Shown here: positions 17,801 through 26,711 of the stretch, one piece after another | How positions within the stretch are numbered: the stretch's first letter is position 1 | Layout of the letters: each line of letters starts with the position of its first letter | Source: Trichodesmium sp050015995 | GTDB taxonomy: Bacteria > Cyanobacteriota > Cyanobacteriia > Cyanobacteriales > Microcoleaceae | Direction of reading: 5' to 3' | Length of the DNA stretch: 64,000 nt | Assembly (NCBI RefSeq): GCF_050015995.1 | Contig: NZ_JBNHEP010000026.1 | Span: 1 to 64,000 of the forward strand | Program-made: the position numbers and the translations under genes | Notes under the pieces: model-generated | Database searches by the model: none | What the model was told of the DNA's origin: nothing | The model's input: only the letters and a program-made list of their open reading frames with translations

Positions 17801-19756
17801 TCAACCATTGGGAATATGAGCAGCAATTTTTAAACCTTGTGGGTTATAAACTTCTAAAGGAACTTTAGCATTATTACTAATAGCTTTTAAAGCAACCTGT
17901 AAAGTTTTCAAATGTTTTTCTAGTGCACTACGACTCTTTTTATCTTTACTACTTTCTACTGCTTTAGCTGTTTTTTTAATTTTATCCACATAGTCAGAAG
18001 TTAACCGCACAGTTATTAAATCCTTCGTAACACTATATTGACAAATTTTCGGTGTTCCCTTACAAGTCTTACTTAAATCCTGACGAGCTTTCGCTAAAGT
18101 TGCTAATAATCTTTCGTTAGTTGCTGCTATTTTTAGAAGAGTATTATAAGATTTAATAAGTGGTTTAATTTTAGCATAATAACTAGAATTATTAGGTACT
18201 TCTTCAGCAGAATTTAGAGCTTTTTGCCAATATTCTGTTGCCTCTTTCCAATTAGCCCTCCTTTCAAAAACTTCAGCTTGTTTAGAGTAACGGATAGCTT
18301 GGTTATAAGCGTCTTCACCAATTTGTTCTATAATTCTACGTTCCTCAGCTAATTGAAGTTTTTGTTCATACTGAGGTAGTAAATTTTTTGCTTCTAAATA
18401 GGCGGTTGTTTGTGGAGGAATAGTATATACTTGATCCAAGGCATCTGCCCAATTTGAATATACATTTTTCCAGCTTTCAGGAAACTGAGCTATTACCTCT
18501 CTTGTCTCTGCTAACTGAGCTGATGTTTTAGCAGCCATTAATTTTTGATTAGCCTCTTCTTCGGTAGTTAATCTTCCTTTAATAGCAACTAAATACTTAC
18601 GATATTGCTGCAATTTATTTTTAGCAAAAGGATAAGCACTACTATCTTCTGGTACTTTTTCTAGGAGAGCGATCGCCTCTTGCCAAAGTGATTGAATTTC
18701 TACCCAGTCTTCTGCTGGTAGTGGTAAACCTTTACTATGTTGAGCTGCTTGTTGACCATTACGCAAAGCTTTTCTAATTGTTTCTAAATGTTCAGTTTCT
18801 GTTTGGTAAGTAGACTTTAAATGTTGTGATTCTAAGTAACGTATTGACCAAAATGGAATCTTTTCTAAATCTTGAACTGCTGTTTCTAACTTTTCTTGTG
18901 CCTGTTTTGGAGCTAAAGAGTTTTTGACATTTTTAATTGTTTCTAGTGACTGTTGATTTAACTCTTTTGCTGTTGGTATTATCATACATTTTCCAATCAC
19001 ACAGGGTTGAGTTATTGCATAAAAACAGCCTATTAAAATTGCTAAACTTAAAGTAGCGCTGAGAAATTCTACTTGAGAAAAGGTAGCTAAGTTAACAGTT
19101 GATTCTTTTGTTACAGGTGATTTTTGTTCTATATAGTTTCTGGCTTTTCTTTTGAATTTTTTGGGAGATAGGTCTAATCCTTCCACATCAAAAGGATTAT
19201 CTAAATCATCCAGTAATTTTGAGGTAATCTTGATTTCTGAGTTTTGACTTTTCTCTCCAGGAATATTCTTATTTATGATATGAGAATTTGAATCAGATAT
19301 CCCCTCAGATTTTAATCTAATAGATATTGCTTCTAAATCTTTTAAATTAAATGGATTATCTAAGGAATCTAATAATTCTGGTGTAATTTTTACTTCAGAA
19401 GCTATATTTCCATCTACCCATTTCGGCATAAAAGTTAATGTAGATCCTTCTTGCCGACTCTTCGTAAAAAATGAATGATAAGCATAAGGATATATGTGAC
19501 CGATTACATTTAAGCAAATACCCACTTTTTCTATAGATTCTAACTCCTGTTTTTGAACTATACTTTTTAACTCTGCAATTGTTTTTTCTCTATCTATTAC
19601 TATATTGGCTGGATGTTGACAAACCACCAATAATGTTCCTGCTTTTAAGTCGCATTGAATTTGACAAACATCATTGGATTTTTTTAAAGATTGCCAGCTT
19701 TTTTGTAAATTATGTTCTAATATCTGTGTGTTAATATCTCTAATTGCTGTTTTCAT
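17801..19756 (-). CDS. large membrane-anchored coiled-coil protein, unknown
   Basis: A 651-residue protein that I do not recognise. Residues 1-115 form a compact mixed domain (LLVVCQHPANIVIDREKTIA, ICLNVIGHIYPYAYHSFF). Two copies of a short motif follow (LLDSLDNPF at about 128-136 and LLDDLDNPF at about 182-190), then a basic patch KKFKRKARN, and one transmembrane segment at about 230-248 (FLSATLSLAILIGCFYAI). The remaining 380 residues are helical and charged with repeated W-x-x-A motifs (DWVEIQSLWQEAIALL, WKEATEYWQKAL, SWKNVYSNWADAL), like TPR or tetratricopeptide-derived solenoids. This architecture is common among cyanobacterial envelope proteins. It stands alone between long spacers. Confidence 0.7.
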   Translation of the reverse strand: MKTAIRDINTQILEHNLQKSWQSLKKSNDVCQIQCDLKAGTLLVVCQHPANIVIDREKTIAELKSIVQKQELESIEKVGICLNVIGHIYPYAYHSFFTKSRQEGSTLTFMPKWVDGNIASEVKITPELLDSLDNPFNLKDLEAISIRLKSEGISDSNSHIINKNIPGEKSQNSEIKITSKLLDDLDNPFDVEGLDLSPKKFKRKARNYIEQKSPVTKESTVNLATFSQVEFLSATLSLAILIGCFYAITQPCVIGKCMIIPTAKELNQQSLETIKNVKNSLAPKQAQEKLETAVQDLEKIPFWSIRYLESQHLKSTYQTETEHLETIRKALRNGQQAAQHSKGLPLPAEDWVEIQSLWQEAIALLEKVPEDSSAYPFAKNKLQQYRKYLVAIKGRLTTEEEANQKLMAAKTSAQLAETREVIAQFPESWKNVYSNWADALDQVYTIPPQTTAYLEAKNLLPQYEQKLQLAEERRIIEQIGEDAYNQAIRYSKQAEVFERRANWKEATEYWQKALNSAEEVPNNSSYYAKIKPLIKSYNTLLKIAATNERLLATLAKARQDLSKTCKGTPKICQYSVTKDLITVRLTSDYVDKIKKTAKAVESSKDKKSRSALEKHLKTLQVALKAISNNAKVPLEVYNPQGLKIAAHIPNG

Positions 19757-20799
19757 TTTTACCTTGATAATTTATTAGTTGATTGACCAATATTTTATTA
19801 GTATTTTATAGACTATAGCAGTCCTATACAGGTTGTGTGATTTAGATTATCTTAAAATACTAAGTCGTTATGACAGGATCGAGTCAAGACATTGATTTTA
19901 ATGTTATTTTATAAGTTTCTAAGATATCACGACTGATTGAGAGACTGTTTTTAACGAAGTCAGAAGTAAGAACTCAGAAGTTGTTTTTGTCATATCAAGT
20001 CTGGTAGCATTGGTATTGTAAGGTAAGAGTAAGGAAGAAGGCTTTAGTTATCTAGAAGAGAGAAGAAGGGTTAAAAGCCAGAAAAAAATTAAATTTCTTG
20101 TAGATATTCACACCTGGGTTTACACAAACAATACTAGCGGACATGATATAATAGAAATCTTGAGCAACCCTCTAAAAACATTTCGCCTTCAAAGATAGGG
20201 TTTTAGACCCAATTATTTTGATCGAGCAAATATTAAGAAGGTGAGAAAACTTCTCGGGCGAGGAATTTCATAAATTGTCCTTCTGAAAGAAAAATTTTTG
20301 GCGTTTTCGGCTCTCGCCGACATGAAACCCTGCGCAAATATGTCGCGCAGCATTCCGTAGAAAAACGCAAAGTGGAACAGAGTTTTATAACTTTGCTCTC
20401 CTAATCCTAGATCGGTATAGAGCTACCTTAAGATTTTTTTGACAAATAGTCTCTTAGAACTCCTATATCTCTTTTTCTTCTGTAATTATGTAATTAAATC
20501 AACAATCATCTAGTGAAATCATCAATAATTCATTTATTTATAACTGTATTTATCATATTTGTTCCATGATTAAAATTCTAGTTACGGTAACATAAACATT
20601 GTAGATAGCGGTTCTATGATGAATGAGATACAGTATTTTTTTCTCTTCTATTTTCCCAATTAAGCTGTTCCCTATTCTCTAAAATCCCAAACTTCTTTGT
20701 CTGATATATTTGAGAAATCCTCTATATAGAATCTAAATTAATTTTAATTTATCTTATTTTCTGCTTCCCTATTCCCCATACTTAAGGATATTTGTCTAG
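19757..20799. other. 1-kb spacer with possible large MITE-C relative
   Basis: No gene is visible. It includes the possible transposon-like segment listed next and a short repeat TTTTCGGCTCTCGCCGACAT near 20305, whose reverse complement recurs with one change near 35030 in another spacer. Confidence 0.5.
19940..20454. mobile_element. possible 515-bp MITE-C relative
   Basis: The left end AGAGACTGTTTTTAA and the right end, read in reverse, AGAGACTATTTGTCAAAAA are imperfect inverted repeats that match the ends of the two MITE-C copies at 49498 and 52727. No coding region and no clear target duplication were found, so this is a tentative call. Confidence 0.45.
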
Positions 20800-21783
20800 C
20801 TAGGCTAAACCTAACTCTCGTTTCAAGAGATTAATCGAATCTGTAACAATATAATTTTCAATACATATAATTTGTGGTGGGCGAATAATATTTTCCCTAT
20901 TTTTTTGTAATATAGCTTTAACTATATCAAAGCTAAATTTATCACAAACAATTATTCTAGCTGACCGCACCATAGCATTAATTTTGTGGGTTTCTGTATC
21001 TTGGGCAGTCATAACAATTACATCATTTCCACGCAAACTATGAATAATTACTTCTGCTGCTCTTAATAAACCTGAACTGAGACTAACTAAACCACAGTAA
21101 CTTCCCTTGGGTAATGTATGTAGCAATTGAAATTCTTTACCATAATCATATATATCAACTGGTATAACTCGGACAGATTTAGGAGCAGCTATTTCTTCAG
21201 CTCGCCCAATAAAATACCGACTTGTTACAACTGTTCCACAAGATACTTGGTCTATAATTTCACCTAGTTCTTCTAAAGGAACTAACTGTACAGAAATATT
21301 CAGAGCTTGTTCCAACTCTTGAGCCATTAACTGTCCAATACCAAGATCATAAGATGGAGCTGTGACTAATACCCTAGCACTACAACGTAATCGCCAGTCA
21401 ATTTGAATCAAAAACATTTCCCTGGCTTCATTTAAACTACAACCTTGGGACAGTAATTCATCTAAACTACGCTTGACTATGTTACTAGCATTTGGATATT
21501 TCTCGAAAATGGGAGACTTTAACTTTGACACCCATTTATGGCCTTGAGCTTTCACATATATACCCGAACCTGCTTGAGCTTCTACAAGGCCAGTATCTTC
21601 TAGTTGACGATATACCTTACTTATGGTATTGCGATGTAACCCAGTTTGCATAGCAAGTTGTCTGGTACTAGGTAATCGATGGCCAGGGGGAAACTGTCCG
21701 GAGGCGATCGCAAACCGAATTTGATTAAATAATTGGTTTGATGCGGGAATATCACTATCTGCTTTAATCTGAAAATCAACCAT
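20800..21783 (-). CDS. GntR family transcriptional regulator
   Basis: A 327-residue regulator. Residues about 8-75 form the GntR winged helix (IRFAIASGQFPPGHRLPSTR, then LHRNTISKVYRQLEDTGLVE and AQAGSGIYV). The remaining 240 residues lack the PLP-binding lysine block of MocR-type aminotransferase fusions; instead they show alternating strands and helices (VLVTAPSYDLGIGQLMAQEL, GTVVTSRYFIGRAEEIAAP, NDVIVMTAQDTETHK) reminiscent of a ligand-binding or phosphorylase-like fold found in cyanobacterial GntR proteins. The inducer is unknown. It is monocistronic and faces away from the tnpB remnant. DNA binding is secure, target unknown. Confidence 0.85.
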   Translation of the reverse strand: MVDFQIKADSDIPASNQLFNQIRFAIASGQFPPGHRLPSTRQLAMQTGLHRNTISKVYRQLEDTGLVEAQAGSGIYVKAQGHKWVSKLKSPIFEKYPNASNIVKRSLDELLSQGCSLNEAREMFLIQIDWRLRCSARVLVTAPSYDLGIGQLMAQELEQALNISVQLVPLEELGEIIDQVSCGTVVTSRYFIGRAEEIAAPKSVRVIPVDIYDYGKEFQLLHTLPKGSYCGLVSLSSGLLRAAEVIIHSLRGNDVIVMTAQDTETHKINAMVRSARIIVCDKFSFDIVKAILQKNRENIIRPPQIICIENYIVTDSINLLKRELGLA

Positions 21784-21961
21784 TACCTAAGCTCCAGTGG
21801 ATGGCAACAAAAGTCAAAAAATTGTTGCTCAGGAATATATCTATGATTATGATATAGATTTGAACTACCCTAACTTCCTAGGTTGAAGTTTGGGCTTTCT
21901 GAACTCAAATCTGAACTCACAGGGGAATGTCTCAAGACAGACTTACGGCCACCTTTTAGTC

Positions 21962-23329
21962 TTACTTCCCCTCCTTCAGCAGCAGTCCTTCCAAGACCGA
22001 TAATTGTCTGATGCCTTCTGCTCTTATATTCTTGCTGGCATTTTCATCACGGTCATGGTGCATTCCACAACTCAGGCAAGTCCACTCTCTCATATCTAAT
22101 GGCATTTCTGACATTTAGTAGAGACAATTAGAGCAAGTTTGAGAACTAGGAAACCATCTATCAATTTATACTAACAAACCACTTTTTGTTGTTGTTTATA
22201 GTCAAGAAAATTGACAAATATTCCCCATCAGACATCAGATATAGCTTTAGCTAGGTTATGATTACGAACTATACCCTTGAGGTTTAGATTCTCAACAACA
22301 ACTACTTAATTATCATTGACGATTTTTCTTGATAATTTCTGTAGAAAGTATTGACGGGAATTACTAATACGTTCGTGAACTCTAGCAACTATCTTGCGTG
22401 CTTTTTCTCTTGATTTACTTCCTTTTTTCTTACGAGTTAATTTAGCTTGTTTTCTAGCTAAATTTTTCTGATGTTTTTTCAGGTTTTTAGGATTAGTATA
22501 TTTTGAGGTTTTACTACCATCATGGGTAATACAAAAATCTTTTAATCCAAGGTCAATACCAACAACTTTACCAGTTAACACAACGTCAGGGTTTTTTTGT
22601 TCAGTGTCGAACAACAATGAGGCATAATACTTTCCTGTTGGTGTTTTAATAATAGTTACAGTTTTTAATTGAGCGTCAAACAATCTATGAATTGAGGCTT
22701 TAATTACTGAATAATTAATTTAATAATTATTAATTAAATAATTCACCCTTTAAAGCCTCGACTTTCAAGGGTAAAAGGCGGTCGTTTGCGGAGCATGACT
22801 TTAGGATGGGATGTCGAGGAAACCTCCCCATATCCAATCACCAATGGGAGAAAAGTGCTAGGATATTTCCTGATATTCAATTCCGTTACGGTTTTAACCA
22901 GAAGTAATTATCCATTATCCATTATCCATTATCCATTAATGAACCAGACTTGGGGGACTTTAACTCCATTCTCAAATACTTGAGAGTTTTGAGGATATTG
23001 ACAGGATTGCTTCCCACGCTCGGACTTGAATCGAGGGTACTTAGCCCTTTTCTCAAAAAAGTTCTTAAACACCTTGGTTAGGCTTAGTATTGTTGAGTGC
23101 AAAACTTGAGAATAACATTCTTTCAACCATGCAGTTTCTTCAGACTTTTTGAGCTTTGGCAGAACTTTATTGAGAGCAACTGGCTTAATCCCTTACCTGT
23201 CTGTTTATAAGTTTCATTGCACAGGTTTAAGGCATAATTCCACCACCATCTAGCGCACCCCATTATTCGACTTAGCTTTTGGGATTGCTCTGATGATTGG
23301 TATATTCTGACTTTTATGGCTCTGTACAA
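21962..23329 (-). pseudogene. tnpB: broken IS200/IS605-type tnpB
   Basis: Pieces of one TnpB (RNA-guided nuclease of IS200/IS605 elements) lie in order on the minus strand. The N-terminus at 23123-23329 reads RAIKVRIYQSSEQSQKL and ARWWWNYALNL. The next piece, 22929-23126, has KYPRFKSERGKQS. The RuvC core at 22306-22683 has VVGIDLGLKDF with the first catalytic Asp, then the Arg/Lys-rich KRKQ-like segment. After a stop, VVVVENLNLKGIVRNHNLAK (near 22225-22300) keeps the catalytic Glu. The zinc finger near 21970-22160 (SSQTCSNC, WTCLSCGMHHDRDENASKNI) follows, with one more stop. A 245-base stretch with heptamers separates the second and third pieces. No tnpA is present. Confidence 0.85.
22907..22938. 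repeat. STRR heptamers (ATTATCC)n inside the tnpB remnant
   Basis: Four perfect ATTATCC units followed by ATTAATG, next to an AT-rich hairpin whose arms GAGGCTTTAA and TTTAAAGCCTC lie around 22693-22760. Both fall in the stretch that interrupts the TnpB reading frame. Confidence 0.8.
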
Positions 23330-23690
23330 GGCTTTCAGGAAAACTATAGTTAACAGTAGACGATAATATTATAAGTTCTCTCCAAATCCGGAGGCTTCGC
23401 GGTTTTATATTTTAGGTAGTCCTGTATAGTAATGGTATTGAGTAAACTTGGTATAACATCTAGTGTAGTGATAAACTACATACCATCTAAATCTTGAATT
23501 AGATTTTAGGTTTAATTGAAAGGGGATTCAACTGAAAGAAGGTTTGAGCTATAGAGGTGGTAAGTGTTAGATAAACTTTTCTCCTCCAAGACCTAAGACC
23601 TAAGACCTAACACATTAAGATATGCCATATAAAACTTACTACCTAATGCCTACCATCTAAAACGTAACACTTTCAGAGGATAGTGACGAT
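23330..23690. other. spacer with short C-T-A-A-G-A repeats
   Basis: About 360 bases. Tandem GACCTAA units (CTAAGACCTAAGACCTAAC) lie near 23590-23612 and degenerate ACCTAAT/ACCATCTAAAA copies follow. GAGGA before the ATG at 23691 is a good ribosome binding site. No gene seen. Confidence 0.55.
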
Positions 23691-24428
23691 ATGACAGAAT
23701 TAGAAATCCATACAACCAGTATCCAAGTCCCCAATGGAGACCTTCAAATAGATTCCTATCTCGCACAACCATTAGGAGCTGGTCTATTTCCAGCAGTAGT
23801 GGTGGTTCAAGAAATATTTGGGGTTAATAACCATATTCGAGAAGTAACAGAAAAAATTGCCAAAGAAGGTTATGTGGCGATCGCCCCCTCAATTTACCAA
23901 CGTCAAGCTCCTGGTTTTGAAGTGGGCTACACTGAGGAGGATTTAATATTAGGTCGTAAATACAAAGAACAAACCAAAGCTTCAGAACTACTCAGCGATA
24001 TTCAAGCTACTATTAATTATCTCAAAAGCTTACCTACTGTTAAACCAGATCAGTTTGGTTGTATAGGTTTCTGTTTTGGAGGCCATGTTACCTATCTAGC
24101 AGCTACTTTGCCAGAAATTCAAGCAACTGCTTCTTTCTATGGAGCTGGTATTGCCACTGGTACTCCCGGTGGTGGTGAACCTACTATTACTCTGACTCCT
24201 AAAATTAGTGGTACGATATATTGCTTCTTTGGCACAGAAGATCCTTTAATTCCTATAGAACAGGTAGATCAAATAGAGGCAGAATTACAGAAACATCAAA
24301 TAAAGCATCAAGTATTTCGTTATCCAGCAGACCACGGTTTCTTTTGTGACCATCGTAGTAGTTACAATGCTCAAGCTGCTGCTGATGCTTGGGTTAAGAC
24401 AAAGGAACTTTTTAGTCAACAATTGTGA
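23691..24428 (+). CDS. dienelactone hydrolase family protein
   Basis: An alpha/beta hydrolase of 245 residues, full length. The nucleophile elbow is GFCFGGH with Cys128, typical for dienelactone hydrolases, and the triad is completed by Asp184 (FGTEDPLIP) and His215 (ADHGFFCD). The N-terminal strand VVVVQEIFGVNNHIR near 36-50 carries the oxyanion region and the conserved Glu of the family. Such enzymes hydrolyse dienelactone or related cyclic esters; the physiological substrate in cyanobacteria is unknown. GAGGA 12 bases upstream supports the start. It is a single-gene unit, with a partial MITE-B directly after the stop. Confidence 0.9.
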   Translation: MTELEIHTTSIQVPNGDLQIDSYLAQPLGAGLFPAVVVVQEIFGVNNHIREVTEKIAKEGYVAIAPSIYQRQAPGFEVGYTEEDLILGRKYKEQTKASELLSDIQATINYLKSLPTVKPDQFGCIGFCFGGHVTYLAATLPEIQATASFYGAGIATGTPGGGEPTITLTPKISGTIYCFFGTEDPLIPIEQVDQIEAELQKHQIKHQVFRYPADHGFFCDHRSSYNAQAAADAWVKTKELFSQQL

Positions 24429-24429
24429 G

Positions 24430-24508
24430 CAGGGAGTAGGGAGTAGAGGAAATAATTGATAATTTCTGTACGATAATTGATTTTATTTTTGATTTTTGGA
24501 GAGGTCTA
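24430..24508 (+). mobile_element. partial MITE-B (right half)
   Basis: Begins with heptamers GGGAGTA, continues with the MITE-B core AATTGATAATTTCTG and ends GGAGAGGTC-TA. The left inverted end is missing, replaced by the stop of the dienelactone hydrolase gene. Confidence 0.65.
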
Positions 24509-25011
24509 TTAGTCTCAAGGAATTCTGAAATTATCAGGACTTATGCACCCAAAAAAACCGGGTTTATTGCCCTGATTATTGTTTTTCGCTCTCACGAAAT
24601 TTTCTCTCATAATCCGGTTGTTGTGTAAATCCTAATTACCTTACTTTTAACTTTTGATTTTTAACTTTTGCTATAGGTTATTTTTCTAATACCAAATTCA
24701 TGCATAGCATAGTTACACTAAAATGATTATAAAAGTGTCAATAAGTTTGCTGCCGATGTAGAGGGTAAAAATCCAATTATCTCTTGGGGACAAAAAACGA
24801 CTTATTTTAGTTATAAAACTATTTTTAGTCAATCATGGAAAAGTTTTACTCTTGAAAAAAATAAATATTATAAATTCTTACCTCCTGACTCGGTACTCCT
24901 GAGTTCTGACTCCCAATAACAGAGTCACTGTAGCAATATTTTATGAAATTGGTATAACAATACCCCAGAGATTAGTTATATTTGAGTAGCCTAGTGTTTT
25001 TTTTACTGTAT
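24509..25011. other. spacer upstream of the S1-domain gene
   Basis: About 500 AT-rich bases, no gene seen. An in-frame TTG at 24982 could extend the next gene by ten residues; the hydrophobic extension is unlike the family, so I do not use it. Confidence 0.55.
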
Positions 25012-25926
25012 ATGAATCCCGAATCAACTAGCTCTCAAGGAAGTAAACAGTCGTTTTCAATGGACGACTTTGCCAAAGCTCTCGAACAACCTCAGTATAA
25101 TTATGAATTTCAAAAAGGACAAATAGTTACTGGAAAAGTATATAGTTATGAATCTGAAGGTGTTTATATTGATATAGGGGGTAAGTCTTTAGCCCTTTTA
25201 CCTATTCAAGAAGCTTTTTTGGGAGTCACACAAGATTTATCGGAAGCACTACCACTACAGCTAGAAAGAGAATTTCTAATTATCCGCGAGCAAGATGCAG
25301 AGGGTGAAGTGCTTCTTTCTATTAAGCAATTAGAAATTAATCAAATCTGGGAGAACTTGGTTGAATTACAAGAAGGTGGTCAGTCTTTCCAAGTTCGAGT
25401 AATTGGTACTAATAAAGGTGGGGTGACGGTGGATGTACAATCTTTGCGGGGTTTCATTCCGCGCTCCCATCTTCTGGCAAAGGATAATTTGGAGTCGTTG
25501 ATTGACCAAGTATTGACTGTCAATTTTTTAGAATTGGACCAAGAAAAAAAGAAAATTGTGATGTCTCAGCGTTTGGCCGCTCAATCTGCTGGTTTTAGTA
25601 AGTTAATTGTTGGTCAGTTGGTGGAAGGAAAGGTTGCGGGAGTGAAGCCTTTTGGTGTTTTTGTAGATTTAGAGGGTTTAACTGGTTTGCTGCATATTAC
25701 CCAAGTTAGTCAAAAACGGGTTGATTCTTTATCAACAATTTTTGCCCAGGGTAATTTGGTTAAGGCGATGATTGTCGATTTAGATGAAGGGCGAAAACGG
25801 ATTTCTCTTTCTACTAAGGTATTAGAAAATTATCCAGGGGAAATGTTGGAAAAAATTGATGAAGTGATGGAGTCTGCGGATGCTCGTGCAGAAAGGGCAA
25901 GAAAGGCTTTACCTCAATTGCAATAA
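25012..25926 (+). CDS. S1 RNA-binding protein, ribosomal S1-like (Rps1b type)
   Basis: From the ATG at 25012 the protein has 304 residues and three S1 modules: about 30-95 (GQIVTGKVYSYESEGVYIDI), 115-175 (SFQVRVIGTNKGGVTVDVQS, LRGFIPRSHL) and 190-260 (GQLVEGKVAGVKPFGVFVDL, GLLHITQVS). Number and length of modules match the shorter of the two S1-like proteins of cyanobacteria. S1 proteins bind mRNA and help start translation; the short form has been linked to Shine-Dalgarno-independent initiation, which is known for the family and not seen here. A terminator-like hairpin follows about 40 bases after the stop. Confidence 0.85.
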   Translation: MNPESTSSQGSKQSFSMDDFAKALEQPQYNYEFQKGQIVTGKVYSYESEGVYIDIGGKSLALLPIQEAFLGVTQDLSEALPLQLEREFLIIREQDAEGEVLLSIKQLEINQIWENLVELQEGGQSFQVRVIGTNKGGVTVDVQSLRGFIPRSHLLAKDNLESLIDQVLTVNFLELDQEKKKIVMSQRLAAQSAGFSKLIVGQLVEGKVAGVKPFGVFVDLEGLTGLLHITQVSQKRVDSLSTIFAQGNLVKAMIVDLDEGRKRISLSTKVLENYPGEMLEKIDEVMESADARAERARKALPQLQ

Positions 25927-25968
25927 TTTTGGCTTTTAGGTTGAATTTTTCTATTACTTATCAGGAAG

Positions 25969-26003
25969 GCTGAGTAGGTTTTGTAACTTATTCAGCAATT
26001 TTT
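25969..26003 (+). terminator. probable intrinsic terminator
   Basis: GCTGAGTAGG and CTTATTCAGC form a stem with one or two G-T pairs around a short loop and are followed by AATTTTTAT. It separates the S1-like gene from the endonuclease gene. Confidence 0.5.
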
Positions 26004-26024
26004 ATAGTCGAAATTTTTATCAAC

Positions 26025-26711
26025 ATGAAATGGCAGGAAAAAGAAGGAATAATTCTTAATTTAATCAAGACAATTTTTCAGCAAATAATTTCAGAAAATC
26101 CTACTTTACCTATTAGGGCAGTCTCTAGAGCTGGCGCAGAAATAAGTGATCTTTTAGAAGACAAATTTGTTGAGATATCCCAGCAGCAAGAAAAAATTAT
26201 TGAAGTTGCAGGTTCTCCTAAAGGAGCAACTAAAAATCCCTATGATATTTATTTTATATATGAGTTTAACAAACAGGAGCAAGAGTTAATTTGGATCGAT
26301 ATCAAAGCCACAAATGCAGCTTACAAAAATAGTAATCCAGATATGGGAACTTACAAAAAATTTCTAGATTTTTTTAAGAATGGAAATTATTTTGCTGTAT
26401 ATTGTAAATTGGCTTATATTCAGGATAAAAATGGTCTGAGATTTGTAGATACTCCTACAGGTCAAATGGTTAATATTTTTCTGTTAAAAGATATTAATTC
26501 TTCTTTTAGGATTCAGCCAAATAATCAATTACAAGTTAATTATGCTGCTTCTCCTCAAAGTCGAAGTTTAACTGAATTTCTTGATTTACTAAAAGAAAAA
26601 GTACAAGCTTCTTTAGTCAGAAAGCAGCAAAAGATAGAAAAGGAAATTAATAAATTAGAATCTGAGTTTGATGATGTCAAACAAGAAGTGAGAAAGACTC
26701 TATCTCGCTAA
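26025..26711 (+). CDS. probable type II restriction endonuclease (PD-(D/E)XK)
   Basis: A 228-residue protein that I identify by motif and context. Residues 72-94 read PYDIYFIYEF...LIWIDIKA: Asp74 and Asp92-x-Lys94 fit the PD-(D/E)XK nuclease core, and Glu39 in SRAGAEISD could be the preceding acidic residue. The C-terminal 40 residues are a charged helix (KQQKIEKEINKLES). It converges on a DNA adenine methylase gene and the two overlap by 35 bases at their 3' ends, a usual arrangement for type II restriction-modification. I do not recognise a named endonuclease family, so the recognition sequence is unknown. An uncharacterised DNA nuclease with another partner is the alternative. Confidence 0.65.
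   Translation: MKWQEKEGIILNLIKTIFQQIISENPTLPIRAVSRAGAEISDLLEDKFVEISQQQEKIIEVAGSPKGATKNPYDIYFIYEFNKQEQELIWIDIKATNAAYKNSNPDMGTYKKFLDFFKNGNYFAVYCKLAYIQDKNGLRFVDTPTGQMVNIFLLKDINSSFRIQPNNQLQVNYAASPQSRSLTEFLDLLKEKVQASLVRKQQKIEKEINKLESEFDDVKQEVRKTLSR

Noticed and set aside
22684..22928. Stretch between TnpB pieces considered as a separate gene (a 65-codon plus frame overlaps it)
   Set aside because: The frame is made of heptamers and an AT hairpin; the flanking TnpB fragments on the minus strand explain the region.
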